The notes beneath the pieces were generated by a model, which saw only the letters and a list, made by a program, of their open reading frames with translations, searched no databases and was not told where the DNA came from. Source: Pseudomonadota bacterium (GTDB lineage Bacteria > Pseudomonadota > Alphaproteobacteria > Rhizobiales > Xanthobacteraceae). Taken from it: a stretch of DNA of 64,000 bases. A program made the translations under genes and the position numbers. This document shows, piece by piece, positions 51,776 to 60,413 of the stretch (within the stretch, counting starts at the first letter, position 1; each line of letters starts with the position of its first letter). The stretch covers positions 30,903 to 94,902 of the forward strand of contig JAEYRD010000128.1 in NCBI GenBank assembly GCA_023435725.1. The letters are read 5' to 3'.

Positions 51776-51814
51776 TTGACCTCCTGCCACTCATGTAACA
51801 TACATAGTTACATG
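51776..51814 (+). promoter_or_regulatory. Promoter and Rrf2-type operator overlapping the start codon
   Basis: TTGACC at 51776 is a -35-like hexamer. CATGTAAC-ATACATA-GTTACATG (51792-51814) is a perfect 8-bp inverted repeat with a 7-base spacer that covers the expected -10 region and the ATG at 51812. The arrangement suggests autorepression and a leaderless transcript. Confidence 0.65.
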
Positions 51815-52252
51815 ATGCGCGATAGCAAATTATCCGGCGTGCTCCACATCCTGCTGCACATGGCGCAGCAGCCTGGTCCCCTCACGTTCGAGACCTTGGC
51901 GAAGGCGTTGGACACGAACCCGGTGGTGATCCGCCGCATCATGGCGGGGCTCAGGGACATTGGTTACGTCCGCTCAGAGAAGGGACATGGCGGCGGCTGG
52001 ACGCTGGCTTGCGACCTGTCGAAGGTGATGCTGCGCGACGTCTACACCGCGCTCGGCAGCCCCCCGCTTCTGGCCATGGGCAACCGGACCGAAGCACCCG
52101 GCTGCCTCGTCGAGCAGGCCGTCAATGCCGCACTCGACCAGGCATTCGGCGATGCAGAGGCGCTGCTGCTGTCGCGCTTTGGCGAGGTGACACTGGCGAT
52201 GCTGGATGCCGATCTGCGCAGGGCCTTGGATCCCGGAAGCTTCAGGGCATGA
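51812..52252 (+). CDS. Rrf2-family transcriptional regulator
   Basis: 146 residues from the ATG at 51812 or 51815; an in-frame TTG at 51776 lies in the promoter. HTH residues about 8-70 (LSGVLHILLHMAQQPGPLTFETLAKALDTNPVVIRRIMAGLRDIGYVRSEKGHGGG). The cysteines do not form the three-Cys cluster site of IscR, so it is closer to YwnA/CymR-like members. The next gene is a methyltransferase, a frequent partner. Ligand unknown. Confidence 0.88.
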   Translation: MMRDSKLSGVLHILLHMAQQPGPLTFETLAKALDTNPVVIRRIMAGLRDIGYVRSEKGHGGGWTLACDLSKVMLRDVYTALGSPPLLAMGNRTEAPGCLVEQAVNAALDQAFGDAEALLLSRFGEVTLAMLDADLRRALDPGSFRA

Positions 52253-52295
52253 GCGCGCATCACGCGTGATCGGCTCAATTCAACAAGGCGACATC

Positions 52296-52979
52296 GTGAC
52301 CGACATTCAAACCGCGTTCTCCGATCCGCAAGCGGTGGCGAAATACACGGAAGGACCGCCGCGGTTTGTTCCCGGCTACAATTCAATGCTGTCCATGGCG
52401 GCGATCCTTCTGGCCGAACACGCGCGTGAAGATGCGCGAATACTCGTTCTCGGCGCCGGCGGCGGCCTGGAGCTCAAGGCTTTTGCGCAGGCGCAGCCTG
52501 GCTGGACCTTCGATGGCGTGGACCCGTCCGCGCCGATGCTGGATCTCGCGAAGCAAACCTTGGGCCTGTTCGCTCGGCGTGCGTATCTCCATCAAGGCTA
52601 TATCGACGATGCCCCGCAGGGGCCTTTCGATGGCGCCACATGCCTGCTGACCTTGCACTTTGTCGACGTCGAGGAACGGAGACGAATAGCGTGCGAAGTT
52701 CGGCGCCGCCTCAAGCCGCACGCCCCCTTTGTGGTTGCCCACTTCAGCGCTCCCAACGGGCAAGACGAACGCCCTCTGTGGCTATCGCGATACTCCGCAT
52801 TCCTGGCAGCGTCCGGCGTCGAGCCTGATAAAGCTGCGGCCGCGACGGAAGCGGTCACGAGGCAGGTGAAAATTCTCGCGCCAGAACATGATGAATCGAT
52901 CCTGCGCGATGCCGGCTTCTCCGATCCAACTCTGTTCTACACCGGGTTCACCTTCCGCGGCTGGGTGGCTTACGCCTGA
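52296..52979 (+). CDS. Class I SAM-dependent methyltransferase
   Basis: 227 residues from a GTG (VTDIQTAFSDPQAVAKYT; AAGG precedes by 8 bases). SAM motif I is ILVLGAGGGLELKAFAQ, with acidic post-I in FDGVDPSAPML and motif IV LLTLHFVD. The AVAKYTEGPPRFVPGY start resembles TehB/UbiE-like small-molecule methyltransferases. Downstream of the Rrf2 regulator by 43 bases and likely under its control. A detoxification role is possible. Confidence 0.87.
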   Translation: MTDIQTAFSDPQAVAKYTEGPPRFVPGYNSMLSMAAILLAEHAREDARILVLGAGGGLELKAFAQAQPGWTFDGVDPSAPMLDLAKQTLGLFARRAYLHQGYIDDAPQGPFDGATCLLTLHFVDVEERRRIACEVRRRLKPHAPFVVAHFSAPNGQDERPLWLSRYSAFLAASGVEPDKAAAATEAVTRQVKILAPEHDESILRDAGFSDPTLFYTGFTFRGWVAYA

Positions 52980-53043
52980 GAAGTCGTGGCCTTGACGAAG
53001 CTCATTCGTCCCCGGAATCAGCGCGACGAGATTTCACGCAAAC

Positions 53044-53547
53044 TCATCGATCGACGGGCACCCCCGCCCCTCGATGATACCGGCTGGAAAAGAACACCAG
53101 TGGCGTGGTGTCGCGGTAGTCGCAGTTCGAGACTTCAGCGATGATCAGCGTGTGGTCGCTGACATCGACCTGACGTGTGACCTCGCAGGCGAAATAGGCC
53201 ATGCATCCCGATAGCCGCGGCAGACCATCCACGATGTCGTAATCCGGAAGTGTGCCGGTGTTCGGCTGGCTCGCGAAGTGCCGTGACAGGTCCCGGCCAT
53301 GGTCCGGCAGGACGTTGACGCAGTAACGTCCGGTCGCCGAGATCGCGCGGTGCATCCGTCCCGGCATGACGGAAACCAGCACGGTCGGTGGCGACAGGCT
53401 GACGGTGACAAAGCTGTTCGCGGTCATGCCGCAAATGCGGCCGTGCTCGTCCAGCGCGGTCAGCACCGCGACCCCGGTCGCGAAGCGCGATGCGGCTTCG
53501 CGGAATGACGCTGGGTTGGCGCGCTGCATGTCACTGCTCGCTCGCAT
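53044..53547 (-). CDS. styB: Flavin reductase, StyB-type component of the monooxygenase
   Basis: 167 residues; GAGGATCG precedes the ATG at 53547, 6 bases after the styA stop. The split-barrel flavin reductase pattern is present: SFREAASRFATGVAVLTALD, ICGMTANSFVTVSLSPPTVLVSV, ATGRYCVNVLPDHG and VFFSSRYHRG. It supplies reduced FAD from NADH to the StyA oxygenase. Cytoplasmic. Gene symbol assigned by analogy to styrene monooxygenase. Confidence 0.87.
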   Translation of the reverse strand: MRASSDMQRANPASFREAASRFATGVAVLTALDEHGRICGMTANSFVTVSLSPPTVLVSVMPGRMHRAISATGRYCVNVLPDHGRDLSRHFASQPNTGTLPDYDIVDGLPRLSGCMAYFACEVTRQVDVSDHTLIIAEVSNCDYRDTTPLVFFSSRYHRGAGVPVDR

Positions 53548-53553
53548 CGATCC

Positions 53554-54804
53554 TCACGCAATCGCCCTGACGGGCTCGGGCGGCGCCGACATGCGTTCGA
53601 TCCAGGCCTGGATGCGCTGCGGCGTCGAGACGTGGTCCCACTGGCGGTCGGGATAATTGAAGTTCTCGGTGAACTCGTTCGCCAGCGCGGGATTTTGACT
53701 CATCGCGCCGATCAGCATGCCCAAGGCTTCCGTCGGCGGTTGCAGCATGACGTTGGTCCAGCGTGACGCCGCCAGCACACGGTCTTGCCGCTTCAGATCG
53801 ATCTTCTCGCAAAGACGCGCGTCGAGCGCATCGGAGTTGACGATCTCCTCGCCGAGCACGAAGGCCGCATAGGAGGCGACATTGGCACCCTGACCCATCA
53901 TGGGATCGACGATCGCATGGACGTCGCCAAGCGCGATCGCGCATTTGCCGTCGTCGAATTCCACCACCGTGTTGCGCACCGTCGGGACCACGCCGCCTTG
54001 CAGGAGATCCTGCGGCTGCGCGAGATCGAAGCGCGCCGTATCGATCCGGTCGTAGGTGGTCGGGTGATGCTTCTCCAGCTTGCCCAGCAGCACCTTCAGG
54101 AAGTGTTTCGGGTTGTCGTCGTAGCTGAGCGTTGCCAGTTCCTCCATGTCGCCTCCCGGCACGTTTTCCATCAGCAGCGCGTTGGCGACGCCGCCGAAGG
54201 TGATTGTCGGGATCACGATCATCTCACCATGCCCGGGCGACACCGAGAGCGTGACGTTCATGGGATCGGGCTGCCGCACACCGGTGTAGAGCCCGACACA
54301 CAGCCGCCGCTGCGGCTGCGAATAGGGCGTATGCTCCGGCCGGTAAGTGAAGAGCTGGCCCAACGGACCTTTGCCGGTCGATACGACCAGGAGATCAAAA
54401 CGCGCGACCAGTGGACGGATGTCGCGCTCTTCGATGCGGCGGTATTCGATCCTGCCGCCGCGGCTGACGAAGTCCTTCATCAGCTCGGGAAGATAGATCC
54501 GGTAGTCGACGGCGCGGCTTGGCTTCGAGAAGTCACCGCGAAAGCTCAGCGGCTGCGGGAAATTGAAGACGTGATCGTGGTAGTAATAGCAGTCCTTCGG
54601 ATCGGACCAGTGATTGACGCCGAGATAATCTTCGCGCGCGATCGTCACGTGGTGATGCGCGACGGTGTTGAGGAGCCGGATATCCCGGTAATCCTCGGGC
54701 GGCCGATCGGTGATAACAGTGGCGTCGACGCCATGCTTCTGCAGATACAGCGCAAGATGCAGGCCGGCAATTCCAGCCCCGACAATTCCGATGTTGCGTG
54801 GCAC
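53554..54804 (-). CDS. styA: Styrene/indole monooxygenase oxygenase component (StyA-like)
   Basis: 416 residues, the size of StyA. FAD-binding GIVGAGIAGLHLALYLQKHG at 5-24, then RLLNTVAHHHVTI, DCYYYHDHVFNF and FRGDFSKPSRAVDYRIYLPELM, all typical of group E flavoprotein monooxygenases. The C-terminal ALGDVHAIVDPMMGQGANVASYAAFVLGEEI is the second FAD motif. It epoxidises styrene or indole with FADH2 from StyB. The downstream isomerase (StyC) and aldehyde dehydrogenase are absent, so indole or another aryl alkene may be the natural substrate. Confidence 0.9.
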   Translation of the reverse strand: MPRNIGIVGAGIAGLHLALYLQKHGVDATVITDRPPEDYRDIRLLNTVAHHHVTIAREDYLGVNHWSDPKDCYYYHDHVFNFPQPLSFRGDFSKPSRAVDYRIYLPELMKDFVSRGGRIEYRRIEERDIRPLVARFDLLVVSTGKGPLGQLFTYRPEHTPYSQPQRRLCVGLYTGVRQPDPMNVTLSVSPGHGEMIVIPTITFGGVANALLMENVPGGDMEELATLSYDDNPKHFLKVLLGKLEKHHPTTYDRIDTARFDLAQPQDLLQGGVVPTVRNTVVEFDDGKCAIALGDVHAIVDPMMGQGANVASYAAFVLGEEIVNSDALDARLCEKIDLKRQDRVLAASRWTNVMLQPPTEALGMLIGAMSQNPALANEFTENFNYPDRQWDHVSTPQRIQAWIERMSAPPEPVRAIA

Positions 54805-54881
54805 GTCGTCTCCTCCCCTGTTTCCTTGCCTGTGATTGCTTGTTTTGAGGGAGCCTAGCGTTCCCCCGCCTTGTCCACTAC

Positions 54882-54917
54882 GGAATGGATAGAATATAAT
54901 TTATTCCAGACAGGAAT
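54882..54917. promoter_or_regulatory. GGAAT/ATTCC half-site array between styA and lysR
   Basis: Three half-sites: GGAAT (54882-54886), ATTCC (54903-54907) and GGAAT (54913-54917). The last two form ATTCC-AGACA-GGAAT, a perfect 5-bp inverted repeat just upstream of the LysR ATG. LysR regulators bind such arrays between divergent genes. Confidence 0.5.
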
Positions 54918-54922
54918 GAATT

Positions 54923-55852
54923 ATGGACCGGATCGACTGCCTGCGCGCTTTCGTTCGCACCTTCGAGGGAGGCAGCTTCTCGGCTGCGGCCAAGGAGCTT
55001 GGGATCGGCCAGCCGGCCATCAGCAAGCGCATCGCGATGCTGGAGAGCGAATTCGGCACACAGCTGTTCTTGCGTACGACGCGCACACTCAAGCCGACGA
55101 CCGAGGCGCATCGCATCTACGATCTCGCGCGCCAGATCCTCGGCAGCTTCGATATGGCAAAGTCGAGCCTCGAAGAGACAGCGCCCCGCCCAACGGGCAC
55201 GCTCCGGATTGGCGTGCCGTCGTCGTTCGGACGACGCTACATGATGCCGCTCATCGCCGAATATGTCCGGCATTATCCGGAGGTTCGGGTCGACATTCGC
55301 TTCAGCGAGCGGTTCGTCAACCTGGTGGAAGAAGGCATCGAGCTTGCGCTGAGAATTGGAAACCTGGAGGCGAGCACGCTGGTCGCCCGCCGGCTCGGCA
55401 CCGTGCAGCGCTATCTGGTCGCGACCCCCACTTATCTGCACGGACGCCCCATGCCCCGGACGCCGGATGACCTCGGCTCACACCAATGCATCGTGTATTC
55501 GCGCATGTCGCCGGCACACCAATGGGCCTTCGAATCCGAGCATGGCCGTCACGTCGCATCCATCAACGGCCCCATTCATGTCGACGATGCCGATGCGATG
55601 CAGGAGGCGACGATGCATCATCTCGGCATCGCCATCCTGCCCGACTGGAATGCCGCGGACGGTCTTCGCAGCGGCGAGCTCGAGCACGTGCTTCCGGACT
55701 ATGCGCTCGCTGCATTGCCGTTGCACGCCGTCTATCCGGAAACGCACTGGATGTCGCTGCGCGCGCGAAGCTTTCTGGATCTCCTGGTCGAACGCGCAGA
55801 GCTCTTTGCTCAACCTTCGTCGCAAAGCTCTGCCATCAGCACTGGCTGTTGA
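54923..55852 (+). CDS. LysR-family regulator divergent to styAB
   Basis: 309 residues. HTH at about 4-62 (IDCLRAFVRTFEGGSFSAAAKELGIGQPAISKRIAMLESEFGTQLFLRTTRTLKPT). The effector domain (about 90-300) has VPSSFGRRYMMPLIAEY and the RIGNLEASTLVARRLG hinge. GAATGAATT precedes the ATG. Lying 118 bases from styA in divergent orientation, it probably activates or represses the monooxygenase. Confidence 0.92.
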   Translation: MDRIDCLRAFVRTFEGGSFSAAAKELGIGQPAISKRIAMLESEFGTQLFLRTTRTLKPTTEAHRIYDLARQILGSFDMAKSSLEETAPRPTGTLRIGVPSSFGRRYMMPLIAEYVRHYPEVRVDIRFSERFVNLVEEGIELALRIGNLEASTLVARRLGTVQRYLVATPTYLHGRPMPRTPDDLGSHQCIVYSRMSPAHQWAFESEHGRHVASINGPIHVDDADAMQEATMHHLGIAILPDWNAADGLRSGELEHVLPDYALAALPLHAVYPETHWMSLRARSFLDLLVERAELFAQPSSQSSAISTGC

Positions 55853-55920
55853 GGCGCATCAAGTTCTGAAGGCCACGCTCGCTCCAGTTCCGGCCGGCCG
55901 ACGGTCGGGCCGGTCCCCGG

Positions 55921-57045
55921 CTATTCGCCAAGCCCGGCAAGCGGATTCACCGCAGCCTGTTGTTCACTCAACATCTGGCCCTGCACCATGCGCTGCCGGA
56001 TCATTGCGACAACCGGACCGACCTGCTCGAAAGCCCGGCCGTGAGCGTCATCGCCCGCGACTGCCAGCTTTGTCAGGTCGTAGACGTCGATCCGATCGCG
56101 CCTGAGCTCGCTTTGATAGGGCTCCTGGCTCGGATCAATGTCGCCCAGCCGCGGGACATCCCCCCAAAGCCTCGCCGACAACGAGAGCGCTCTATCGTCA
56201 CGCGAGACGAACAGGGAGATCGGGGGCCGCGCGCCTCCCATCCTGTACAATTGCGATCTGAAGACATCGACATCGACGTCGGGAGCGACCAGCATCACAT
56301 TTTTCAGCTTGCTGCGTCTGGACGCAGCAGCCGGGCCACGGATCGCCCGCGTGCGAAGCGCTTCCAGGGCGATCCAATTGCCCATCGAGTGAGCCAGAAG
56401 ATAGACCTCGGAAACAGCGGGCTGGCTGTCGAGCGAACTCAAGACGTTGTCGAGCGCGTCCCGCGAGAAGTTGGCGCTCTCCCGGTCGTAAGTATAGGCG
56501 CGCAGCCTCAGTTCGCCCCGCGATGGCCACGTGAAGAGCACGGGAACGACCGGCACCTTCGAATCGTGAACAATCTGCGCGAGGCGGTACACCGCATCAT
56601 CGAAGCGATTGTTGAAGCCGTGGACGAACACGAGCACCTTGTTGCGACCCGATTGCTTCACGGCAGCTGCGACGGATGTGGAGAACCGCGTTCTGTCGAG
56701 ATAGTCCGCCGAGACGGTCGTGAAGTCCCGCTGAGGGTCGCCGGGCAGTCTTGCAGGCCATTGCACTTCACCGATCTTCCGCGAAGCATCGGGCGGTATC
56801 GAAACGGTCACTTCAGCAAAGGAAAGCTCGTCCGCGCGCTCGCCGCTGAACATCTCGCCCGGATCGACGTCGGATCGCTGGCGATTTGTTACGACATAGA
56901 TCGGGACATTCGTGTTCCCTGGCGCGGCTTGCGCTGTTGGAACCAGGACACCTTGCGACGGACGCCCGGCGCAACCGCCAAGGACAGTTGCGACCGATAA
57001 GGCGAACCAAATCGCTGGAGCAATGATGCGACTAGTCCCAGTCAC
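55921..57045 (-). CDS. Lipoprotein alpha/beta hydrolase (DUF900 type)
   Basis: 374 residues from a GTG at 57045; a TTG at 57078 is also in frame and neither has a good ribosome binding site. Lipobox-like LGGC near residue 25 suggests a lipoprotein. DUF900 marks: NVPIYVVTNRQRSDV, KVLVFVHGFNNRFDDAVYRLAQI, VPVLFTWPSRGELRLRAYTYDRESANFSRDAL, nucleophile Ser in LLAHSMGNWIAL, and Asp in VAPDVDVDVF. Envelope-anchored esterase or peptidase-like enzyme; substrate unknown. Confidence 0.85.
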   Translation of the reverse strand: MTGTSRIIAPAIWFALSVATVLGGCAGRPSQGVLVPTAQAAPGNTNVPIYVVTNRQRSDVDPGEMFSGERADELSFAEVTVSIPPDASRKIGEVQWPARLPGDPQRDFTTVSADYLDRTRFSTSVAAAVKQSGRNKVLVFVHGFNNRFDDAVYRLAQIVHDSKVPVVPVLFTWPSRGELRLRAYTYDRESANFSRDALDNVLSSLDSQPAVSEVYLLAHSMGNWIALEALRTRAIRGPAAASRRSKLKNVMLVAPDVDVDVFRSQLYRMGGARPPISLFVSRDDRALSLSARLWGDVPRLGDIDPSQEPYQSELRRDRIDVYDLTKLAVAGDDAHGRAFEQVGPVVAMIRQRMVQGQMLSEQQAAVNPLAGLGE

Positions 57046-57277
57046 CGACAACACCCACAACTCGACACACTGACGCAAACAGCCCGCGGTGCGAAGCCGC
57101 GCGGGCGGCGTTGAATTTTGGCCAGTCTATACCGGCTGGGCGCGATGGGGTGTCGCAGCGGGGCAACACCTCAGCAATTGCCGGACGTTGCCGTGCACGC
57201 CGAGGTGGGCCAAAACGGGACAAGGGAGATGTGAACGTCGCGCGTCTCGCATGCCACGAGATGCGCGCTCATTGCCT

Positions 57278-57601
57278 TTACGAGGGCAAGTTCCTGACAT
57301 GCTTGGAGAAGATGCGGACCCGTCCGGCGGTGGACTTACCCTGCCGTTTGAAGAGATACGACGCAACGCGCTCAACCACTTCGCGCAGGCGCATGAACTG
57401 GGCCTCTCTTTCGTCGGGCCACGTGCCTTTGACCCCGTCGAGGTCGTCCAGCGCGCTGCTGCTGATCTCGCAATCGACCATTTTTGCGCCGTGCATCATC
57501 GTAAACAGAAATGCCATCCGCGCCGCGTCATACCCGTGGAGGTGGCCACGGGTCAGCGGAACTGCGCTTTCCTCTGAGGAAGCTTGCGGTCGGCGCGGCA
57601 A
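57278..57601 (-). CDS. DUF1488-like small protein with unclear start
   Basis: 107 residues if TTG 57601 is used. The sequence from VPLTRGHLHGYDAARMAFLFTM through DCEISSSALDDLDG and DEREAQFMRLREVVERVASYLF resembles, from memory, short rhizobial DUF1488 proteins. At the place where such proteins would start (57562) the codon is GTT, although AGAGGAAAG stands in the right position upstream. The start codon may have been lost, so this could be a decaying gene; an ATG at 57517 gives 79 residues. Confidence 0.5.
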   Translation of the reverse strand: MPRRPQASSEESAVPLTRGHLHGYDAARMAFLFTMMHGAKMVDCEISSSALDDLDGVKGTWPDEREAQFMRLREVVERVASYLFKRQGKSTAGRVRIFSKHVRNLPS

Positions 57602-57604
57602 TTG

Positions 57605-57943
57605 TCAGCTTTCCATTTCGCCGGTCGCGCGCGGCGACGCCTCGGCCAGGCCGCTTGCCCGCGAAGCAAAATCCGCGAACACGGCCGCCGCTTCGCCGAG
57701 GTTATGGCAGCCGCAGCTGTCGAGCGAGGAATGAACACTCAGGTCGAACAGCTCGATCCAGAACAAGGGCGCCTCGGGTAAACTGGCTCCCAATGCTTCG
57801 AACATGCTGATCTCGCAATCCCCGACACGTTCGAGCGCAACCGCTCGGGCGCCATGGGCGATATGGGGAATTCCGAGCAACTTTTCGTAACCGCGCGTTA
57901 TTTTCAAACGAACCGAGGCGTCGTCTTCACAGCTGGACATCAA
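57605..57943 (-). CDS. Hypothetical protein upstream of the DUF1488-like gene
   Basis: 112 residues from ATG 57943, or 66 from MFEALGASLPEAPLFWIEL at about 57805. The second half (FDLSVHSSLDSCGCHNLGEAAAVFADFASRASG) looks protein-like, the first half less so. No family is recognised with certainty. It is followed by the DUF1488-like ORF on the same strand with about 40 bases between. Confidence 0.45.
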   Translation of the reverse strand: MMSSCEDDASVRLKITRGYEKLLGIPHIAHGARAVALERVGDCEISMFEALGASLPEAPLFWIELFDLSVHSSLDSCGCHNLGEAAAVFADFASRASGLAEASPRATGEMES

Positions 57944-58137
57944 GGTCTTCGGACTTTTTGGGGGGGGGGAAGGCCCGCTTTGGGCCGGAGGCCGCCTTTG
58001 AGGGCGAAAGCCCGATTTAAGTCACACAACCCCCGGTTTCTTGATATCGTAAGCCAATAATTCGACTTCTCACGCCGCGATCACGATCTGCGAGCCCAGG
58101 AACCCGAGACCGTTGCGGCAATGACGAGGGGTTTGGT
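57944..58137. other. G10 tract and short hairpins, no gene
   Basis: TTTTT followed by ten G (57960-57969), then GGCCC-GCTTT-GGGCC and GGGC-GAAA-GCCC hairpins (to about 58013) and a plain stretch to the AraC start. A homopolymer of ten is unusual here and could be a length-variable tract or a sequencing weak spot. No gene is supported. Confidence 0.6.
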
Positions 58138-59241
58138 GTGCCGGCTGCCCGTTCACCCCGCCCGCAGGCGATACCCAGTGCGACCGGCGCAATCGCCCGC
58201 CTGGTATGGGCGCGCCTGCTGGAAGCCGGCATTCAGGCCGACAGCTTGCTGTCCAAGGTCGGATTAACTCTCAAGCAGATCCAGGACCGCAAGGCGCGCC
58301 TCAGCGCTGACAGCCAGATCCGATTTCTGGAGCTTGGCGCCGAGGCCTTGCGGGATGACCACCTGGGGTTCCACCTGGCCCGCGACTTCGACCTTCGCGA
58401 GATTGGTCTGCTCTACTACGTCGCAGCGTCTTCGAAGACAATCGCCGAAGCCCTGTCCAAGGCCGAACGCTATTGCCGTCTCGCCAACGAAGGGATTTCG
58501 CTGCGATTTGCCGCGAAGGAGATGGCGATTACGCTGCGATATGTCGGTGTGAGGCGGAGGTCGGATCGGCACCAGATGGAATTCTGGCTCACCTCGATCG
58601 TTCGAATGAACCGCGTCCTGTCAAATCGCCGCATGGCACCGAACCGTATCAAAGTGGCCCATCACCGTCGCACGATGCCCGCAGAGATAAGGTCGTTCCT
58701 CGGATGCCCGATCGAGTTCGGGTCCGATGTCGATGAGATCACCCTGCCTCGAGCCGCGGGACTCGTGCCGATCGAGAGCGCCGACCACTATCTGAACGAC
58801 ATGCTGGTGACTTATTGCGAGGAGGCACTGGCGCACCGGAACTCCGGCGGAGGTCCGCTCAGAGCGTGCGTTGAAAATGCGATCACGCCGTTGCTTCCCC
58901 ACCGCGAGGCGCGGGCCGAAGAGATTGCTCGCCGTCTGGGCATGAGCCACCGCACGCTGGTGCGGCGCCTCGCTTTGGAGCGATTGACCTTCGCCGGCAT
59001 TCTTGACGAGCTGAAGATCGACCTCGCCAAGACCTATTTGAAGAAAGATGAACTGTCGATTTCGCAAACCGCCTGGCTGCTCGGCTACGGCGAGATCAGC
59101 GCATTCACCCGTGCCTTCAAGCGCTGGACCGGAGTGACGCCAAGACAATGGCGTGCCGACGGCCATCCCAAACGCGTCAGCGACGTCAACGATGCGCCTC
59201 CTCGCACAAGGGTCGCGCAGGCAAGCTCCTCCCGGCGGTAG
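58138..59241 (+). CDS. AraC-family regulator with arabinose-binding-like N-terminal domain
   Basis: 367 residues from a GTG; GACGAGGGG lies about 9 bases upstream. N-terminal domain (about 15-210: IARLVWARLLEAGIQADSLLSKVGL, ADSQIRFLELGAEALRDDHLGFHLARDFDLREIGLLYYVAASS) is the OruR/PF12625 type. C-terminal double HTH about 255-345 (RAEEIARRLGMSHRTLVRRLALERLTFAGIL, QTAWLLGYGEISAFTRAFKRWTGVTPRQWR). It may control the luciferase-like gene 149 bases downstream. Confidence 0.9.
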   Translation: MPAARSPRPQAIPSATGAIARLVWARLLEAGIQADSLLSKVGLTLKQIQDRKARLSADSQIRFLELGAEALRDDHLGFHLARDFDLREIGLLYYVAASSKTIAEALSKAERYCRLANEGISLRFAAKEMAITLRYVGVRRRSDRHQMEFWLTSIVRMNRVLSNRRMAPNRIKVAHHRRTMPAEIRSFLGCPIEFGSDVDEITLPRAAGLVPIESADHYLNDMLVTYCEEALAHRNSGGGPLRACVENAITPLLPHREARAEEIARRLGMSHRTLVRRLALERLTFAGILDELKIDLAKTYLKKDELSISQTAWLLGYGEISAFTRAFKRWTGVTPRQWRADGHPKRVSDVNDAPPRTRVAQASSSRR

Positions 59242-59390
59242 CACCGGACCAAGCATATTCGTCCCCTGCACGCGCACGGCACACGCCAGATCGCCCGAAT
59301 GCTAAGATCCGCACGGGTTATCCCCGCTCGTGACCAAATTTCCCTCAGACCGGCATCGCAAAGAAGCCTGATCGTCCATAGATTGATGTC

Positions 59391-60413
59391 ATGAAGAAAA
59401 TCGGATTTCTGTCCTTCGGACACTGGACGCCCTCCCCGCAGTCGCAGACCCGCTCGGCGGCAGACACGCTGCTGCAATCCATCGAGCTTGCCGTCGCGGC
59501 GGAGCAGCTCGGCGCGGATGGCGCCTATTTCCGCGTGCACCATTTCGCGCGACAGCTCGCCTCGCCCTTTCCTCTGCTCGCCGCCGTCGGCGCGAAAACC
59601 AGCAAGATCGAGATCGGCACGGCCGTGATCGACATGCGCTACGAGAACCCGCTCTACATGGTCGAGGACGCAGGCTCCGCCGATCTCATCGCCGGCGGGC
59701 GGCTTCAACTCGGCATCAGCCGCGGCTCGCCCGAGCAGGTGATCGACGGCTGGCGCTATTTCGGCTATCAGCCAGCCGACGGTCAGAGCGACGCCGACAT
59801 GGGCCGGCGCCATGCGGAGGTCTTCCTCGACCTCCTCCGCGGCGAAGGCTTTGCGGAGCCGAATCCGCAGCCGATGTTTCCAAATCCACCTGGACTCTTG
59901 CGCCTGGAGCCGCATGCGCAGGGTCTGCGCGAGCGGATCTGGTGGGGCGCCGGCTCGAACGCCACCGCGGTCTGGGCGGCGAAGCTCGGCATGAACTTGC
60001 AGAGCTCGACGCTGAAGAACGACGAGACCGGCGAGGCCTTCCATATACAGCAGGCCGCACAGATCCGCAGCTATCGCGCCGCATGGAAGGAAGCCGACCA
60101 CACCCGCGCGCCGCGCGTCTCGGTGAGCCGCAGCATCTTCGCACTGATGGACGATCGCGACCGCGCCTATTTCGGTCGCGGCGGTGAAGGCGAAGACCAG
60201 ATCGGTTTTATCGACCCACAGACGCGAGCGATCTTCGGCCGCTCCTATGCCGCAGAGCCTGATGCTCTGATCGAGCAGCTGCGCCAGGACGAGGCGATCG
60301 CCGAGGCCGACACGTTGCTGTTGACGATCCCCAACCAGCTCGGCGTCGACTACTGCGCACATGCGATCGAGGCGATCCTCACGCACGTCGCTCCGGCGTT
60401 GGGGTGGCGCTGA
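59391..60413 (+). CDS. LLM-class flavin-dependent oxidoreductase
   Basis: 340 residues. Luciferase-like TIM barrel: MKKIGFLSFGHWTP, ELAVAAEQLGADGAYFRVHHFARQLASPFPLLAAVGAKTSKIEIGTAVIDMRYENPLYMVEDAGSADLI, GRLQLGISRGSPEQ and WGAGSNATAVWAAKLGMNL. Uses reduced FMN or F420; family members oxidise varied substrates, including organosulfur compounds and aromatic compounds. An adjacent AraC regulator may control it. Confidence 0.9.
   Translation: MKKIGFLSFGHWTPSPQSQTRSAADTLLQSIELAVAAEQLGADGAYFRVHHFARQLASPFPLLAAVGAKTSKIEIGTAVIDMRYENPLYMVEDAGSADLIAGGRLQLGISRGSPEQVIDGWRYFGYQPADGQSDADMGRRHAEVFLDLLRGEGFAEPNPQPMFPNPPGLLRLEPHAQGLRERIWWGAGSNATAVWAAKLGMNLQSSTLKNDETGEAFHIQQAAQIRSYRAAWKEADHTRAPRVSVSRSIFALMDDRDRAYFGRGGEGEDQIGFIDPQTRAIFGRSYAAEPDALIEQLRQDEAIAEADTLLLTIPNQLGVDYCAHAIEAILTHVAPALGWR

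Noticed and set aside
57111..57734. A 207-codon plus-strand frame
   Set aside because: Low-complexity, Arg/Ser-rich product opposite the DUF1488-like frame; no family pattern.
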